The notes below the pieces were generated by a model. It did not search any database. It was not told the DNA's origin and saw nothing but the letters and a program-made list of their open reading frames with translations. Positions 46,367-54,706 of a stretch of DNA of 64,000 bases are shown in pieces. The position numbers and the translations under genes were made by a program. This DNA is from Eubacterium sp. (GTDB lineage Bacteria > Bacillota > Clostridia > Lachnospirales > Lachnospiraceae), in NCBI GenBank assembly GCA_017433295.1, contig JAFRHL010000037.1, positions 94,900-158,899 of the forward strand, read 5' to 3'. Position 1 is the first letter of the stretch. The number at the start of each line of letters is the position of its first letter.

Positions 46367-47026
46367 ATGACAGCAGATTTTAAGAAGAAAGTAACAATGG
46401 ATCCCTCAGGCTTTGTCCTGCTGGCAGACCAGGTACCGGGGATCATTCAGGAGATCCGTTATTATTCCACCTATAATTTTATCGGAGACCGGATCGACGG
46501 CTATGAGGAGCCCTGTGCGATCCTTACCAGAGAGGCCGCCAGAGCCCTGAAGGTAGTCAGCAATGAAATGAATGTGCAGGGCTACCGGCTCAAGGTGTTT
46601 GATGCCTACCGGCCGGCAGGAGCAGTGAAGCATTTTGTGCTGTGGGGGATCGAGGACCTGGATCTTCGGATGAAGCCTTTCTTTTATCCGGACCTGGCCA
46701 AACAGGAGCTTTTTGCCAAGGGCTATATCGCAAGCCAGTCCAGCCACAGCCGGGGAAGCACGGTGGACCTGACCCTTTTAGATATGAGAACCGGGAAAGA
46801 AGTGGATATGGGAAGCCCCTTTGATATGTTCAGCCAGATCTCCCACCCGGATTACAAAGGAGTTACGGAGGAGCAATATGAAAACCGGATGCTCCTTCAG
46901 AGTGTTATGGTGCGGAACGGTTTTGTGCCCATTGATTGTGAATGGTGGCATTTTACCCTGGATAACGAACCCTATCCGGATACATATTTTGAGTTTCCGG
47001 TTTCTTCAGAGTATCTGAGAAGGTAA
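46367..47026 (+). CDS. D-alanyl-D-alanine dipeptidase, VanX type (M15D)
   Basis: A 219-residue zinc dipeptidase. The zinc ligands are in S-H-S-R-G-S-T-V-D (His and Asp) and E-W-W-H-F (Glu and His); the catalytic Arg is in F-D-A-Y-R-P-A. The protein has no signal peptide, in keeping with cytoplasmic VanX or DdpX, which hydrolyse D-Ala-D-Ala. I place the start at ATG 46367 after GGAAAGGAAG; a longer frame reaches into the glucosidase gene. No vanH, vanA/B or vanS/R genes are near, so recycling of peptidoglycan D-Ala-D-Ala is more likely than vancomycin resistance. Confidence 0.88.
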   Translation: MTADFKKKVTMDPSGFVLLADQVPGIIQEIRYYSTYNFIGDRIDGYEEPCAILTREAARALKVVSNEMNVQGYRLKVFDAYRPAGAVKHFVLWGIEDLDLRMKPFFYPDLAKQELFAKGYIASQSSHSRGSTVDLTLLDMRTGKEVDMGSPFDMFSQISHPDYKGVTEEQYENRMLLQSVMVRNGFVPIDCEWWHFTLDNEPYPDTYFEFPVSSEYLRR

Positions 47027-47120
47027 GGGAATGCGTCTCCTTAAATGTAAACAAATGTTGACAAAATGTTACAGAAATGTTACCATATTGTCCAGAAATA
47101 ATTAAAAAGGAGACCAACAC

Positions 47121-47768
47121 ATGTTGTTTTACAGAGAGAACAGACACAGCTTAATGATAACATTGATAATCGCCATGGCGGTTCTGATGATATTTTCCTG
47201 TTCAGTCGGGACCCAAGCCAGGGCCATTTATACCAATAATACCAAGATCGACGCGGCGGCTGAAAAGGTTATCCGCAGATGTACCACGGATAAAATGACC
47301 AGTGAACAGAAGCTGAAGGCAGTGTATCTTTACCTTGTTAAAAATATGCATTATTCCCACAGCAGGGGACATGTAAGAATTAAGGTGACCGCCAAAGATA
47401 TAAAGATCATGAAGGAGCAGAAGAAGCTGCTCAGGCAGAAAAGGAATATCACCTATAAGTCTTCTTTTAAAAGACGGTACCGTAATTTACTGACCATGCA
47501 GGGGACCTGCTATGATATGTCGGCCGTTATGTGTATTCTGGCAAATCATCTCGGATACAGGGCGGGTCTTAACAGTGGTGAATATGTCAGAAGGAACGGT
47601 TCCACCTGTGAGCACTGGTGGAATCATGTGGTAATTAAAGGTCACAAAAAATATTTTGATGTTCAGGCAGCCAATCATAACTGGAAGAAACATCACTCCA
47701 TGAAGAACGCCCTTAATTATTATTGCAAAGGAAAAGGTAGCCGCATCTGGAGAAAGCATCATCGTTAG
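47121..47768 (+). CDS. Secreted transglutaminase-like protein
   Basis: A 215-residue protein with an uncleaved or cleavable signal sequence (about residues 8-33, L-I-I-A-M-A-V-L-M-I-F). The transglutaminase-core triad is visible: Cys in Q-G-T-C-Y-D-M-S, His in W-W-N-H-V-V-I and Asp in Y-F-D-V-Q-A. The C-terminus is rich in basic residues and His. Such proteins are cysteine peptidases or cross-linking enzymes at the cell surface; the exact role is unknown. GGAG lies 11-14 nt before the ATG. Confidence 0.82.
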   Translation: MLFYRENRHSLMITLIIAMAVLMIFSCSVGTQARAIYTNNTKIDAAAEKVIRRCTTDKMTSEQKLKAVYLYLVKNMHYSHSRGHVRIKVTAKDIKIMKEQKKLLRQKRNITYKSSFKRRYRNLLTMQGTCYDMSAVMCILANHLGYRAGLNSGEYVRRNGSTCEHWWNHVVIKGHKKYFDVQAANHNWKKHHSMKNALNYYCKGKGSRIWRKHHR

Positions 47769-47814
47769 CCCATCTATACCGGATGGGATGTTGCCCTTTC
47801 CTGATGAAAAAAAT

Positions 47815-47844
47815 GGGATCCCATGTTTTGTTACATGGGATCCC
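47815..47844 (-). terminator. Terminator after phosphoglucomutase
   Basis: GGGATCCCATGT / ACATGGGATCCC is a perfect 12-bp stem; on the minus strand it is followed by a run of T (ATTTTTTTCATC). It ends the minus-strand pgm; on the plus strand there is no T-run. Confidence 0.8.
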
Positions 47845-47866
47845 GTTGATTTCTAGCGGGTCTGAA

Positions 47867-49549
47867 TTATGCAAACAGTGGAGCCAGTGCAGCGGCCAGC
47901 TTGTCTTTCTGGTCCTGGGCTTCTCCAAGATCCTTACCTAATGTGGTGAAATAAGTTTTGATCTTGGGCTCTGTTCCTGATGGACGTACGATTACGGAAG
48001 CGCCGCCCTCAAGATTGTATCTTAATACATTGGAACCCGGAAGTCCGGTGGAGGCGGTATCCTTATAGTCGATGGAGCCTGTTACCTTATAGCCGCCAAA
48101 GGCAGCCGGGGGATCCTTTCTTAAGGATTCCATGATGCCGGCCATCTTGTCCATGCCGGTCAGGCCCGGGAATTCAAAGCTGTCGACCTTGTTGAGATAA
48201 CGTCCGTACTCGGCATAGATCTCTTCAAGACGCTGCTTGATGGAGCTGCCGATGCTTCTGTAGTAGGCGGCCATCTCGCAGATCAGCATGGATCCCACAA
48301 CGGCGTCCTTATCTCTTACATAAGGTCCTGCCAGATATCCGTAGCTCTCCTCGAAACCGAAGATGAAGCGCTCTACTTCTCCGTCTGCTTCCAGTCTGGC
48401 GATCTGGTCGCCGATCCACTTGAAGCCGGTTAATGTGTTGCGCATTTCAACACCGTAATGCTCGGCGATGGCGTCTGCCAGAGGAGTGGAAACGATGGAC
48501 TTTACAGCTACGGGGTTCTTCGGCATGGTGCCGTTCTCGATACGTCCTGCACAGATATAATCCAGCAGCAGGGCGCCCATTTCATTACCGCTTACCAGTT
48601 CATAGGAGCCGTCGGCGCACTTCATGGCGATGCCCACACGGTCCGCGTCGGGGTCAGTTGCCAGCATCAGGTCCGCCCCTGTCTTCTTGGCCCATTCAAG
48701 TCCCAGCTTTAAGGCTTCAAATATCTCCGGATTCGGATAACTGCAGGTAGTAAAGTAACCGTTGGGATATTCCTGTTCGGGAACGATGGTGATATCCTCA
48801 ATGCCCATATGTTTTAATACGGTAGTTACCGGAACAAGACCTGTACCGTTAAGCGGGCTGTATACAAGCTGAAGGCCTGCGGTCTTACAGAGACCCGGAC
48901 GAACCTGGCATGCCTCGATGGAGCTGTAAAGGCCGTCTTTACACTCGTCATCCACAAACTTGATGATGCCTTCATTCACTGCCTTGCCAAAGGACATATA
49001 TTTTGCGCCGGTGAGGACGTCTGTTTTCTGGATCTCTTCATATACGATGGCGGCCGCGTCATCGGTCATCTGGCAGCCGTCGGGGCCATAGGCCTTGTAG
49101 CCGTTATACTTGGCCGGATTATGGGAAGCTGTTACCATGATACCGGCGTTGCATTTATAATAGCGGGTTGCGAAGGATAATGCGGGAACGGGCATCAGGG
49201 CATCATAGATACGGACATTGATGCCGTTGGCAGCCAGAACGCCGGCCGCGGTCTTGGCGAAAACATCGCTCTTTAAACGGCTGTCATAGGCAATGGCAAC
49301 TGTCTGGGTGCCGCCCTGCGTCTTAACCCAGTTGGCAAGGCCCTGGGTTGCCTGGCGTACTACATAGATATTCATACGGTTGGTTCCGGCTCCCAGAACA
49401 CCGCGAAGTCCGGCAGTTCCGAACTGGAGGGAAACAGCGAAACGGTCAGCAATTTCATCGTCATTGCCTTCAATTTTCATCAGTTCGGGTTTTAGATCGC
49501 AGTCCTCGAGATCAGCGGCGAGCCAGCGTTTATATTCATCTTGGTACAT
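47867..49549 (-). CDS. pgm: Phosphoglucomutase / phosphomannomutase family enzyme
   Basis: A 560-residue alpha-D-phosphohexomutase. The phospho-Ser is in T-A-S-H-N-P-A-K-Y-N-G-Y-K-A-Y; the magnesium loop D-P-D-A-D-R (about 308), the sugar-binding G-F-E-E-S-Y-G-Y (about 400) and the phosphate-binding R-P-S-G-T-E-P-K near the end are intact. Length and order fit PgcA-type enzymes of Firmicutes, which make glucose-1-phosphate for glycan and glycogen synthesis. AAAGGAG precedes the ATG. Confidence 0.94.
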   Translation of the reverse strand: MYQDEYKRWLAADLEDCDLKPELMKIEGNDDEIADRFAVSLQFGTAGLRGVLGAGTNRMNIYVVRQATQGLANWVKTQGGTQTVAIAYDSRLKSDVFAKTAAGVLAANGINVRIYDALMPVPALSFATRYYKCNAGIMVTASHNPAKYNGYKAYGPDGCQMTDDAAAIVYEEIQKTDVLTGAKYMSFGKAVNEGIIKFVDDECKDGLYSSIEACQVRPGLCKTAGLQLVYSPLNGTGLVPVTTVLKHMGIEDITIVPEQEYPNGYFTTCSYPNPEIFEALKLGLEWAKKTGADLMLATDPDADRVGIAMKCADGSYELVSGNEMGALLLDYICAGRIENGTMPKNPVAVKSIVSTPLADAIAEHYGVEMRNTLTGFKWIGDQIARLEADGEVERFIFGFEESYGYLAGPYVRDKDAVVGSMLICEMAAYYRSIGSSIKQRLEEIYAEYGRYLNKVDSFEFPGLTGMDKMAGIMESLRKDPPAAFGGYKVTGSIDYKDTASTGLPGSNVLRYNLEGGASVIVRPSGTEPKIKTYFTTLGKDLGEAQDQKDKLAAALAPLFA

Positions 49550-49605
49550 TGTTGTAATCTCCTTTCGTTTTAATGGTTTTTTCTATATAATAGTACCATA
49601 ATAGT

Positions 49606-49634
49606 ATCATAAAGGATTGCTTTTATCAATTCAA
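49606..49634 (-). promoter_or_regulatory. Promoter of pgm
   Basis: Minus strand: TTGAAT (49634-49629), a 17-bp spacer, then TATGAT (49611-49606). Confidence 0.6.
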
Positions 49635-49672
49635 AAGACGTAAATTTTTACATAACAGGAGGTCATGATCTA

Positions 49673-50662
49673 ATGAGAAATGATTTTTATTTTCCCTCAT
49701 CAGATGGGGAGACGAGGATTCATGGAACAGAGTGGATCCCGGAAGGAGAGGTCCGGGCTGTTCTGCAGATCTGTCACGGCATGTCTGAGTATATTCTGCG
49801 TTATGATCATTTTGCCCGCTTCCTGAATCAGCGCGGCATCTATGTAACCGGCCATGATCATCTGGGGCACGGGGAGTCTGTATCTGTGGAGACTGCCCAT
49901 ATGGAGACTGCCCCTGTGGAGCATGAGGCCGGCCAAAAACATGGGTATTTCCATCATCCCGACGGAAACGAGTGTCTTATCAGAGATATTCACAGGCTTC
50001 GCTGTATAACACAGGATAAATATCCCGGTCTGCCTTATTTTCTTCTGGGACACAGCATGGGGTCCTTTCTGGTTCGCCAGTATATGATGCTCCATGGGGA
50101 AGGGATGAATGGAGTCATCATCATGGGCACCGGCAGTCCGGCTCCGGCTTCGGTTGCTGCGGGGGTGATCCTGTGCAGATTGCTGGCTGCCCTGAAGGGT
50201 TGGGGATATCGGTGTAATTTAGTAGACAGCATTGTTTCATCTTCCTATAATGATAAATTTAAACCTGTCCGTACCCCTTATGACTGGCTCAGTAAGGATA
50301 AGGAGATGGTAGATGCTTTTGCCGCGGATCCCTGGTGTTCCTTCATATTTACCCTGAACGGGTTTTACCAGATGTTCCGGGGCATCCGCTTTATCCAGAA
50401 AAGGAAGAATATCCGTCGTTTTCCCGTGGACTGTCCGGTGCTTCTGGTGTCAGGGGCAGATGACCCCGTGGGAGAATCCGGGAGGGGTGTCAGGAAAGTT
50501 TTTCGGGATTACCGGCGGATGAGAAAGGAGCCTGAACTTAAAAAACTGGTGAAAATGAGATTATATCCGGGAGACCGTCATGAGATATTGAATGAAACAG
50601 ATCGGTCAAAGGTTTTTTGCGACCTGGGTTTATGGCTGGATCATTATATCGGTATCATTTAG
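49673..50662 (+). CDS. Alpha/beta hydrolase, lysophospholipase-like
   Basis: A 329-residue serine hydrolase of the PldB/monoglyceride-lipase group. The nucleophile elbow G-H-S-M-G-S (about residues 125-130), an oxyanion-type R-V-L-Q-I-C-H-G start (here VLQICHGMSEYI) and the final D..H pair (GADDPVG and GDRHEIL) are present. Predicted substrates are lysophospholipids or monoacylglycerols. AGGAGGT lies 9 nt before the ATG. There is no signal peptide, so it acts inside the cell or at the membrane inner face. Confidence 0.85.
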   Translation: MRNDFYFPSSDGETRIHGTEWIPEGEVRAVLQICHGMSEYILRYDHFARFLNQRGIYVTGHDHLGHGESVSVETAHMETAPVEHEAGQKHGYFHHPDGNECLIRDIHRLRCITQDKYPGLPYFLLGHSMGSFLVRQYMMLHGEGMNGVIIMGTGSPAPASVAAGVILCRLLAALKGWGYRCNLVDSIVSSSYNDKFKPVRTPYDWLSKDKEMVDAFAADPWCSFIFTLNGFYQMFRGIRFIQKRKNIRRFPVDCPVLLVSGADDPVGESGRGVRKVFRDYRRMRKEPELKKLVKMRLYPGDRHEILNETDRSKVFCDLGLWLDHYIGII

Positions 50663-50672
50663 TGCGACTCAT

Positions 50673-50745
50673 AAAAAAACGGCGCCGCAGTTACGATTTG
50701 CCCATTCAGGTTTGAAAGAGCAAAGCTGCTGCGACGCCTGTTTTA
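50673..50745. terminator. Nested hairpin element, copy D
   Basis: AAAAAACGGCGCCGCAG / CTGCTGCGACGCCTGTTTT with an inner GCCCATTCA. It is the least regular copy: the inner right arm (GAAAGAGCA) has mutated. It lies between the plus-strand hydrolase and minus-strand fba. Confidence 0.7.
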
Positions 50746-50787
50746 GTCAGACTGTTTTATTTCAGAAACAAGTTCGGCCGGTCAGCT

Positions 50788-51654
50788 TCATGCCTTGCCT
50801 ACAGAACCGAATACTTCCATCTTTTCTTTTACTTTAGCCTTGATAGCCTCTGTGCCGGGAGCGAGGAGCTTACGGGGGTCAAATCCCTTGCCTGCCAGAT
50901 CCTTTCCTGCTTCGATATACTTACGTGTAGCTTCTGCAAAGACAAGCTGGCACTCTGTGTTAACATTGATCTTGGAAACACCAAGGCTGATGGCCTTCTT
51001 GATCATGTCATCCGGAATACCTGTGCCGCCGTGTAATACTAAAGGCATATCGCCTGTCTTCTGCTGGATGGCATCCAGTACGTCAAACTGTAAACCTGCC
51101 CAGTTGTCCGGATACTTGCCGTGGATGTTACCGATACCGGCTGCCAGCATTGTGATGCCGAGATCAGCGATGGTCTTGCACTCTTCCGGATCTGCACATT
51201 CGCCTAAACCTACAACACCGTCTTCTTCGCCGCCGATGGAGCCAACCTCTGCCTCGATGGAAATACCCTTCTCGTTGCAGATTGCTACAAGCTCTTTTGT
51301 CTTCTCAACATTCTCTTCGAATGGAAGAGAGGAGCCGTCGAACATGATACTGGAGAATCCGGCTTCGATACAGGCCTTGGCACCTTCATAGGAACCATGG
51401 TCAAGATGAAGAGCTACGGGAACTGTGATCTTCAGCTCTTCCAGCATACCGTTAACCATGCCTACAATTGTCTTATAACCTGCCATATACTTGCCGGCGC
51501 CTTCGGATACACCGAGCATTACAGGAGAGTTCAATTCCTGGGCTGTTAAAAGGATAGCCTTTGTCCACTCAAGGTTGTTGATATTAAATGCACCTACTGC
51601 ATAGTGTCCGGCTTTGGCCTTCTGTAACATTTCTTTTGCTGATACTAATGCCAT
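50788..51654 (-). CDS. fba: Class II fructose-1,6-bisphosphate aldolase
   Basis: A 288-residue zinc-dependent aldolase that splits fructose-1,6-bisphosphate into DHAP and glyceraldehyde-3-phosphate. Metal ligands in L-H-L-D-H-G (about 81-86), then M-F-D-G-S-S, E-A-E-V-G-S-I-G-G, H-G-K-Y, H-G-G-T-G-I-P and the DHAP-phosphate K-I-N-V-N-T-E. It is of the main glycolytic type and has its own leader. A second class II aldolase at 54707 is more divergent. Confidence 0.95.
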   Translation of the reverse strand: MALVSAKEMLQKAKAGHYAVGAFNINNLEWTKAILLTAQELNSPVMLGVSEGAGKYMAGYKTIVGMVNGMLEELKITVPVALHLDHGSYEGAKACIEAGFSSIMFDGSSLPFEENVEKTKELVAICNEKGISIEAEVGSIGGEEDGVVGLGECADPEECKTIADLGITMLAAGIGNIHGKYPDNWAGLQFDVLDAIQQKTGDMPLVLHGGTGIPDDMIKKAISLGVSKINVNTECQLVFAEATRKYIEAGKDLAGKGFDPRKLLAPGTEAIKAKVKEKMEVFGSVGKA

Positions 51655-51861
51655 GATGAGTACCTCCTAAATTAAAGATTATTGCGTATAGCACAGGTAT
51701 TGAAACGCAATCCCGCGCGTTTCAAAAACCATTAATATTATAACGTTTTTATTATAACCTTTTCCGGGGAAAAAATAAAGGGATATTTTTGGTTTTTATT
51801 TCATAATCTCAGAGGATGGTCCCCGTTTGGAAACCATGTCCGGACGTTGGAGGTTGTTTTT

Positions 51862-52656
51862 TCAGTGCCGGCGGGAAAGAAATCTTTTTTCCACCAGGCT
51901 GATGCCCAGGTAGAGCAGGCCGGCGATGAGGCACAAGAGGATGATGGAGAGCATGACCCAGTCCATCTTAAATACCTGGGATCCATAGATGATCAGATAA
52001 CCCAGTCCCCTTTTTGCCGACAGGAATTCTCCGATGACCACGCCGATCAGGCATAATCCGATATCCACCTTCATAATACTGATGATGGAGGGAAGGTTTA
52101 CCGGCAGGACTACCTTGGTCAGACAGTGGAGGCGGGTGCCGCCCAGTGTTCTGATGAGCTTAAGCTTATCCGGATCTGTTGAAGCAAAATCTGTAAAAAG
52201 ATTCAGTATGCTCCCGAAAACGGCCACCGAGATGGCTGTGACAATAATTGTTTTCATATTATTACCCAGCCATACAATAAAAATCGGAGCCATGGCGGAT
52301 TTGGGGAGACTGTTGAGGATGACCAGGTAGGGCTCCAGTATTTCGCACAGGGTCCGGTTCCACCAGAGCGCGACAGCGGCCAGCAGGCTGATTCCCGCCA
52401 CAAGAAGGAAACTGGAGAGTACCTCCAGCACAGTGATCGTGATGTGGGACTGCAGACTGCCGTCCCTGCCCAGGTCCGCCGCGCACCGGAGGATCCTTAT
52501 GGGGCTGCTGAATATAAAAGCGTTGATCAGGCCGGCATATGCCGCAAGCTGCCATCCTGCCAGGATAAGAAACAGAATGGACAATCTTACTGCTCTGATT
52601 CCCAAATTGTGCCGCTTGAGCTTTTTTTGATAAAGTAATTGCTCAGGACTCATCAC
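51862..52656 (-). CDS. ABC transporter permease (SsuC/TauC/ThiX-like)
   Basis: A 264-residue permease with about six membrane helices. The EAA loop (R-T-L-G-G-T-R-L-H-C-L-T-K-V-V-L-P) is visible. It belongs to the nitrate/taurine/sulfonate/thiamine-precursor type. It overlaps the ATPase gene by 14 nt, so they are translated together. Its minus-strand 3' side shows no substrate-binding protein. Two ATG codons, 52656 and 52653, are possible. Confidence 0.82.
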   Translation of the reverse strand: MMSPEQLLYQKKLKRHNLGIRAVRLSILFLILAGWQLAAYAGLINAFIFSSPIRILRCAADLGRDGSLQSHITITVLEVLSSFLLVAGISLLAAVALWWNRTLCEILEPYLVILNSLPKSAMAPIFIVWLGNNMKTIIVTAISVAVFGSILNLFTDFASTDPDKLKLIRTLGGTRLHCLTKVVLPVNLPSIISIMKVDIGLCLIGVVIGEFLSAKRGLGYLIIYGSQVFKMDWVMLSIILLCLIAGLLYLGISLVEKRFLSRRH

Positions 52657-53413
52657 ATAGCTCCTTCCACAGTTTGTTAAAATAATAGGGGAAGCGCGGA
52701 TGGAGCCGTGCTTCCTGAGGTGACAGGGGATGGTCTTCCCCGAAATCTATGGGGATAACAGCCTTGATATGTCCGGGACGTTTTCCGAGAACTATGACCC
52801 TCTCCGCAGTGCTTATGGCTTCTGACAGATCATGGGTCACCAGAAGGGTCGTGATGCCTTCACCCCGGATGATCTTTATTATATCCTCCGTGACCTTAAG
52901 CCTCGTCTGATAATCCAGGGCGCTGAAGGGTTCGTCTAACAGGAGGAGATCGGGCTTTAAGGCAAGGGTCCTTATCAGGGCAGCCCGCTGGCGCATGCCT
53001 CCGGAAAGCTCCCGCGGGAATGCATGGGCAAATTCCAGAATGCCGTATTGTTCCATGAGGTGGCGGACATAGGAGATATTGTCCTCGGTGAGCTGATGCC
53101 GGATTTCCAGTCCCAGCAGGACATTCCGGTAAACCGTCCTGTGCTCCAGCAGATGATCCTTCTGCAGCATATAGCCTATGGACGGCCGGTTTTTTGCATC
53201 AGGAAATAAAAGCTCTCCCTTCTGAACGGGAAGCAGACCGGCAATCAGATCCAGTAGAGTGGATTTTCCGCAGCCGGAAGCCCCTACAATAGCCGAGAAT
53301 TCACCGGCAGACAGATTAAAGTTTATATGATCAAGGGCGACTGTCTCACCCTTTTTCCCGTGGTAGCTGTGGGAAAGATCGTGAAGTGACAGTAAGACCT
53401 TTTCATTATTCAA
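52643..53413 (-). CDS. ABC transporter ATP-binding protein (SsuB/TauB-like)
   Basis: A 256-residue ATPase with Walker A G-A-S-G-C-G-K-S-T (about 43-51), signature L-S-G-G-M-R-Q-R-A, Walker B L-L-L-L-D-E-P-F and the H-loop T-H-D. It pairs with the permease that follows; the family imports taurine, sulfonates, nitrate or thiamine precursors. There is no periplasmic-type binding protein gene here, so a partner elsewhere or an alternative solute is needed. Upstream is the DnaA-box region. Confidence 0.88.
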   Translation of the reverse strand: MNNEKVLLSLHDLSHSYHGKKGETVALDHINFNLSAGEFSAIVGASGCGKSTLLDLIAGLLPVQKGELLFPDAKNRPSIGYMLQKDHLLEHRTVYRNVLLGLEIRHQLTEDNISYVRHLMEQYGILEFAHAFPRELSGGMRQRAALIRTLALKPDLLLLDEPFSALDYQTRLKVTEDIIKIIRGEGITTLLVTHDLSEAISTAERVIVLGKRPGHIKAVIPIDFGEDHPLSPQEARLHPRFPYYFNKLWKELCDES

Positions 53414-53430
53414 ATCAGATCGCTCCTTTC

Positions 53431-53459
53431 TTCAATCTCAGACGCGATTTCGATTGATT
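53431..53459 (+). repeat. Dispersed TTTCGATTGAT element, copy 4
   Basis: TTCAATCTCAGACGCGATTT followed by CGATTGATT. The CAATCTCAGACGC part recurs at 4777-4792, next to copy 1. Here the element lies just upstream of the minus-strand ATPase gene. Confidence 0.6.
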
Positions 53460-53631
53460 CTGCTATAAGATATGCATACGGAAAAGGGTTGTTGTCAAAC
53501 AAAAGTCAGAATTTAAATGCAATTTCACATTATTTAATTATTACGAATTTATTATATTTTATTTTGTTTTTGTGCAAAGTACATAATAATTGTTGCCTTC
53601 CGATGGAAGAAAAGACCAGTAAAAATATGTT

Positions 53632-53739
53632 TGTGAACAATTCAGCCCGTTTGTCCACAAAGAATAAAGGCAAAAAAGCTTGAAAAATGGACTTATCCAC
53701 AAAGTTATCCACATTATCCACCGGATATGGTGTGGATGG
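53632..53739. promoter_or_regulatory. DnaA-box cluster
   Basis: Two perfect TTATCCACA boxes (53693-53701 and 53705-53713), TTATCCACC (53714-53722), TTGTCCACA (53651-53659), and the reverse-strand boxes TTGTTCACA (53640-53632) and CCATCCACA (53739-53731). With the flanking AT-rich stretch this is oriC-like, but no dnaA, dnaN or rpmH gene is near. It may be a DnaA-titrating or regulatory cluster as known for Bacillus. Confidence 0.7.
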
Positions 53740-53925
53740 TGAAAGTGAATGGATTCGTCAAGATGAAACATCCGTTTTGTTGAAGTTTATTAATTGTAAG
53801 ATATTGTAAGGGAAAAATGATCTAAAATTGTATAATAACTCACCAACGATTCGCATAAATCAGAAAAAAATATGGATTTGCAAGGGATAATTTTATAAGG
53901 AATTACTTTCCAATAAATGAAAATG

Positions 53926-53934
53926 TGGTATAAT
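53926..53934 (+). promoter_or_regulatory. Extended -10 promoter of hpf
   Basis: TGGTATAAT, with TG one base before a perfect TATAAT (53929-53934); no good -35 is seen. The leader forms a TCGGAA / TTCCGA hairpin (about 53942-53974) before AAAGGAG. Confidence 0.5.
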
Positions 53935-54002
53935 ATATTCAATCGGAAGAAAGAGTTCATAAATGAGTATTCCGAGAAGAAATATTAAAGGAGTGTGATC
54001 CT

Positions 54003-54530
54003 ATGCGTTACATTATTTACGGAAAGAATTTAAAGGTATCAGACAGTTTAAAGCAGGCGGTCAATACAAAGTTTGGCAAGCTGGATAAGTTTTTCACCCC
54101 GGATACAGAAGTTCAGATCACGATGAGCATGCAGAAAAACAGACAGATCGTTGAGGCTACTATTCCCATGAAGGGCAATATCCTCCGGGCAGAGCAGTCC
54201 AGCGATGATATGTATGTTTCCATCGACCAGACCGTGGATGTACTTGAAAGGATGATTCGTAAATATAAGACAAAGATTACTGCTCATGGAAAAGGAGCCG
54301 GAACCTTTACGGATGAATTTATGGAAGAAGATGTGGATAATCCGGGAACCATCACCATTAAGCGAAGCAAACGGTTTGCCATCAAACCCATGGATGCTGA
54401 GGAGGCCTGTGTGCAGATGGAGCTTCTCGGACATGACTTCTATGTATTCCGTAATTCAAGAAGCTTTGAAGTGAATGTGGTTTACAGGAGAAAAGACGGC
54501 ACATACGGCCTGATTGAGCCGGAGTTTTAG
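54003..54530 (+). CDS. hpf: Ribosome hibernation-promoting factor, long form
   Basis: A 175-residue long HPF. The N-terminal YfiA/RaiA domain (about 1-100) blocks the A/P sites of 30S; the C-terminal dimer domain (about 120-175, R-S-K-R-F-A-I-K-P-M-D..E-E-A..Q-M-E-L-L-G-H-D-F-Y-V-F) joins two ribosomes into a 100S particle. AAAGGAG lies 8 nt before the ATG. It is a single-gene unit, as usual, with a leader hairpin and terminator. Expression in stationary phase is expected from the family. Confidence 0.95.
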   Translation: MRYIIYGKNLKVSDSLKQAVNTKFGKLDKFFTPDTEVQITMSMQKNRQIVEATIPMKGNILRAEQSSDDMYVSIDQTVDVLERMIRKYKTKITAHGKGAGTFTDEFMEEDVDNPGTITIKRSKRFAIKPMDAEEACVQMELLGHDFYVFRNSRSFEVNVVYRRKDGTYGLIEPEF

Positions 54531-54613
54531 AACAGGATTTTAAACGGTTATAAATAATGATTAGAGGTCAGACAGCCTTTTGAATCAGGAGGCTGCCGGC
54601 CGGATATAAATAC

Positions 54614-54671
54614 AGGCTGCGAAAGAATGAGAATTTAAAACCTCAGGCTTTCACAGCCTCTTCTTTTTTCC
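54614..54671 (+). terminator. Terminator after hpf
   Basis: AGGCTGCGAAAG / CTTTCACAGCCT with a 22-nt loop and one mismatch, then TCTTCTTTTTT. Confidence 0.65.
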
Positions 54672-54706
54672 GGCTATCATTGATGCCGATGTCTGCAGGA
54701 CCGGAT

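Larger units (their letters stand above)
53414..54002. other. 589-bp AT-rich intergenic region with DnaA boxes and hpf leader
   Basis: No gene. From the left: a dispersed repeat (53431-53459), a very AT-rich stretch (53505-53575), a cluster of six DnaA-box-like sites (53632-53739) and the hpf promoter region. Short open frames on either strand here have no coding character and overlap the boxes. Confidence 0.7.

Noticed and set aside
46367-47026. Vancomycin resistance cluster
   Set aside because: Only the dipeptidase is present; no ligase, dehydrogenase or two-component genes nearby.
53489-53683. Open frames of about 60 codons on both strands in the DnaA-box region
   Set aside because: Very AT-rich, no ribosome-binding site, overlapping regulatory boxes.
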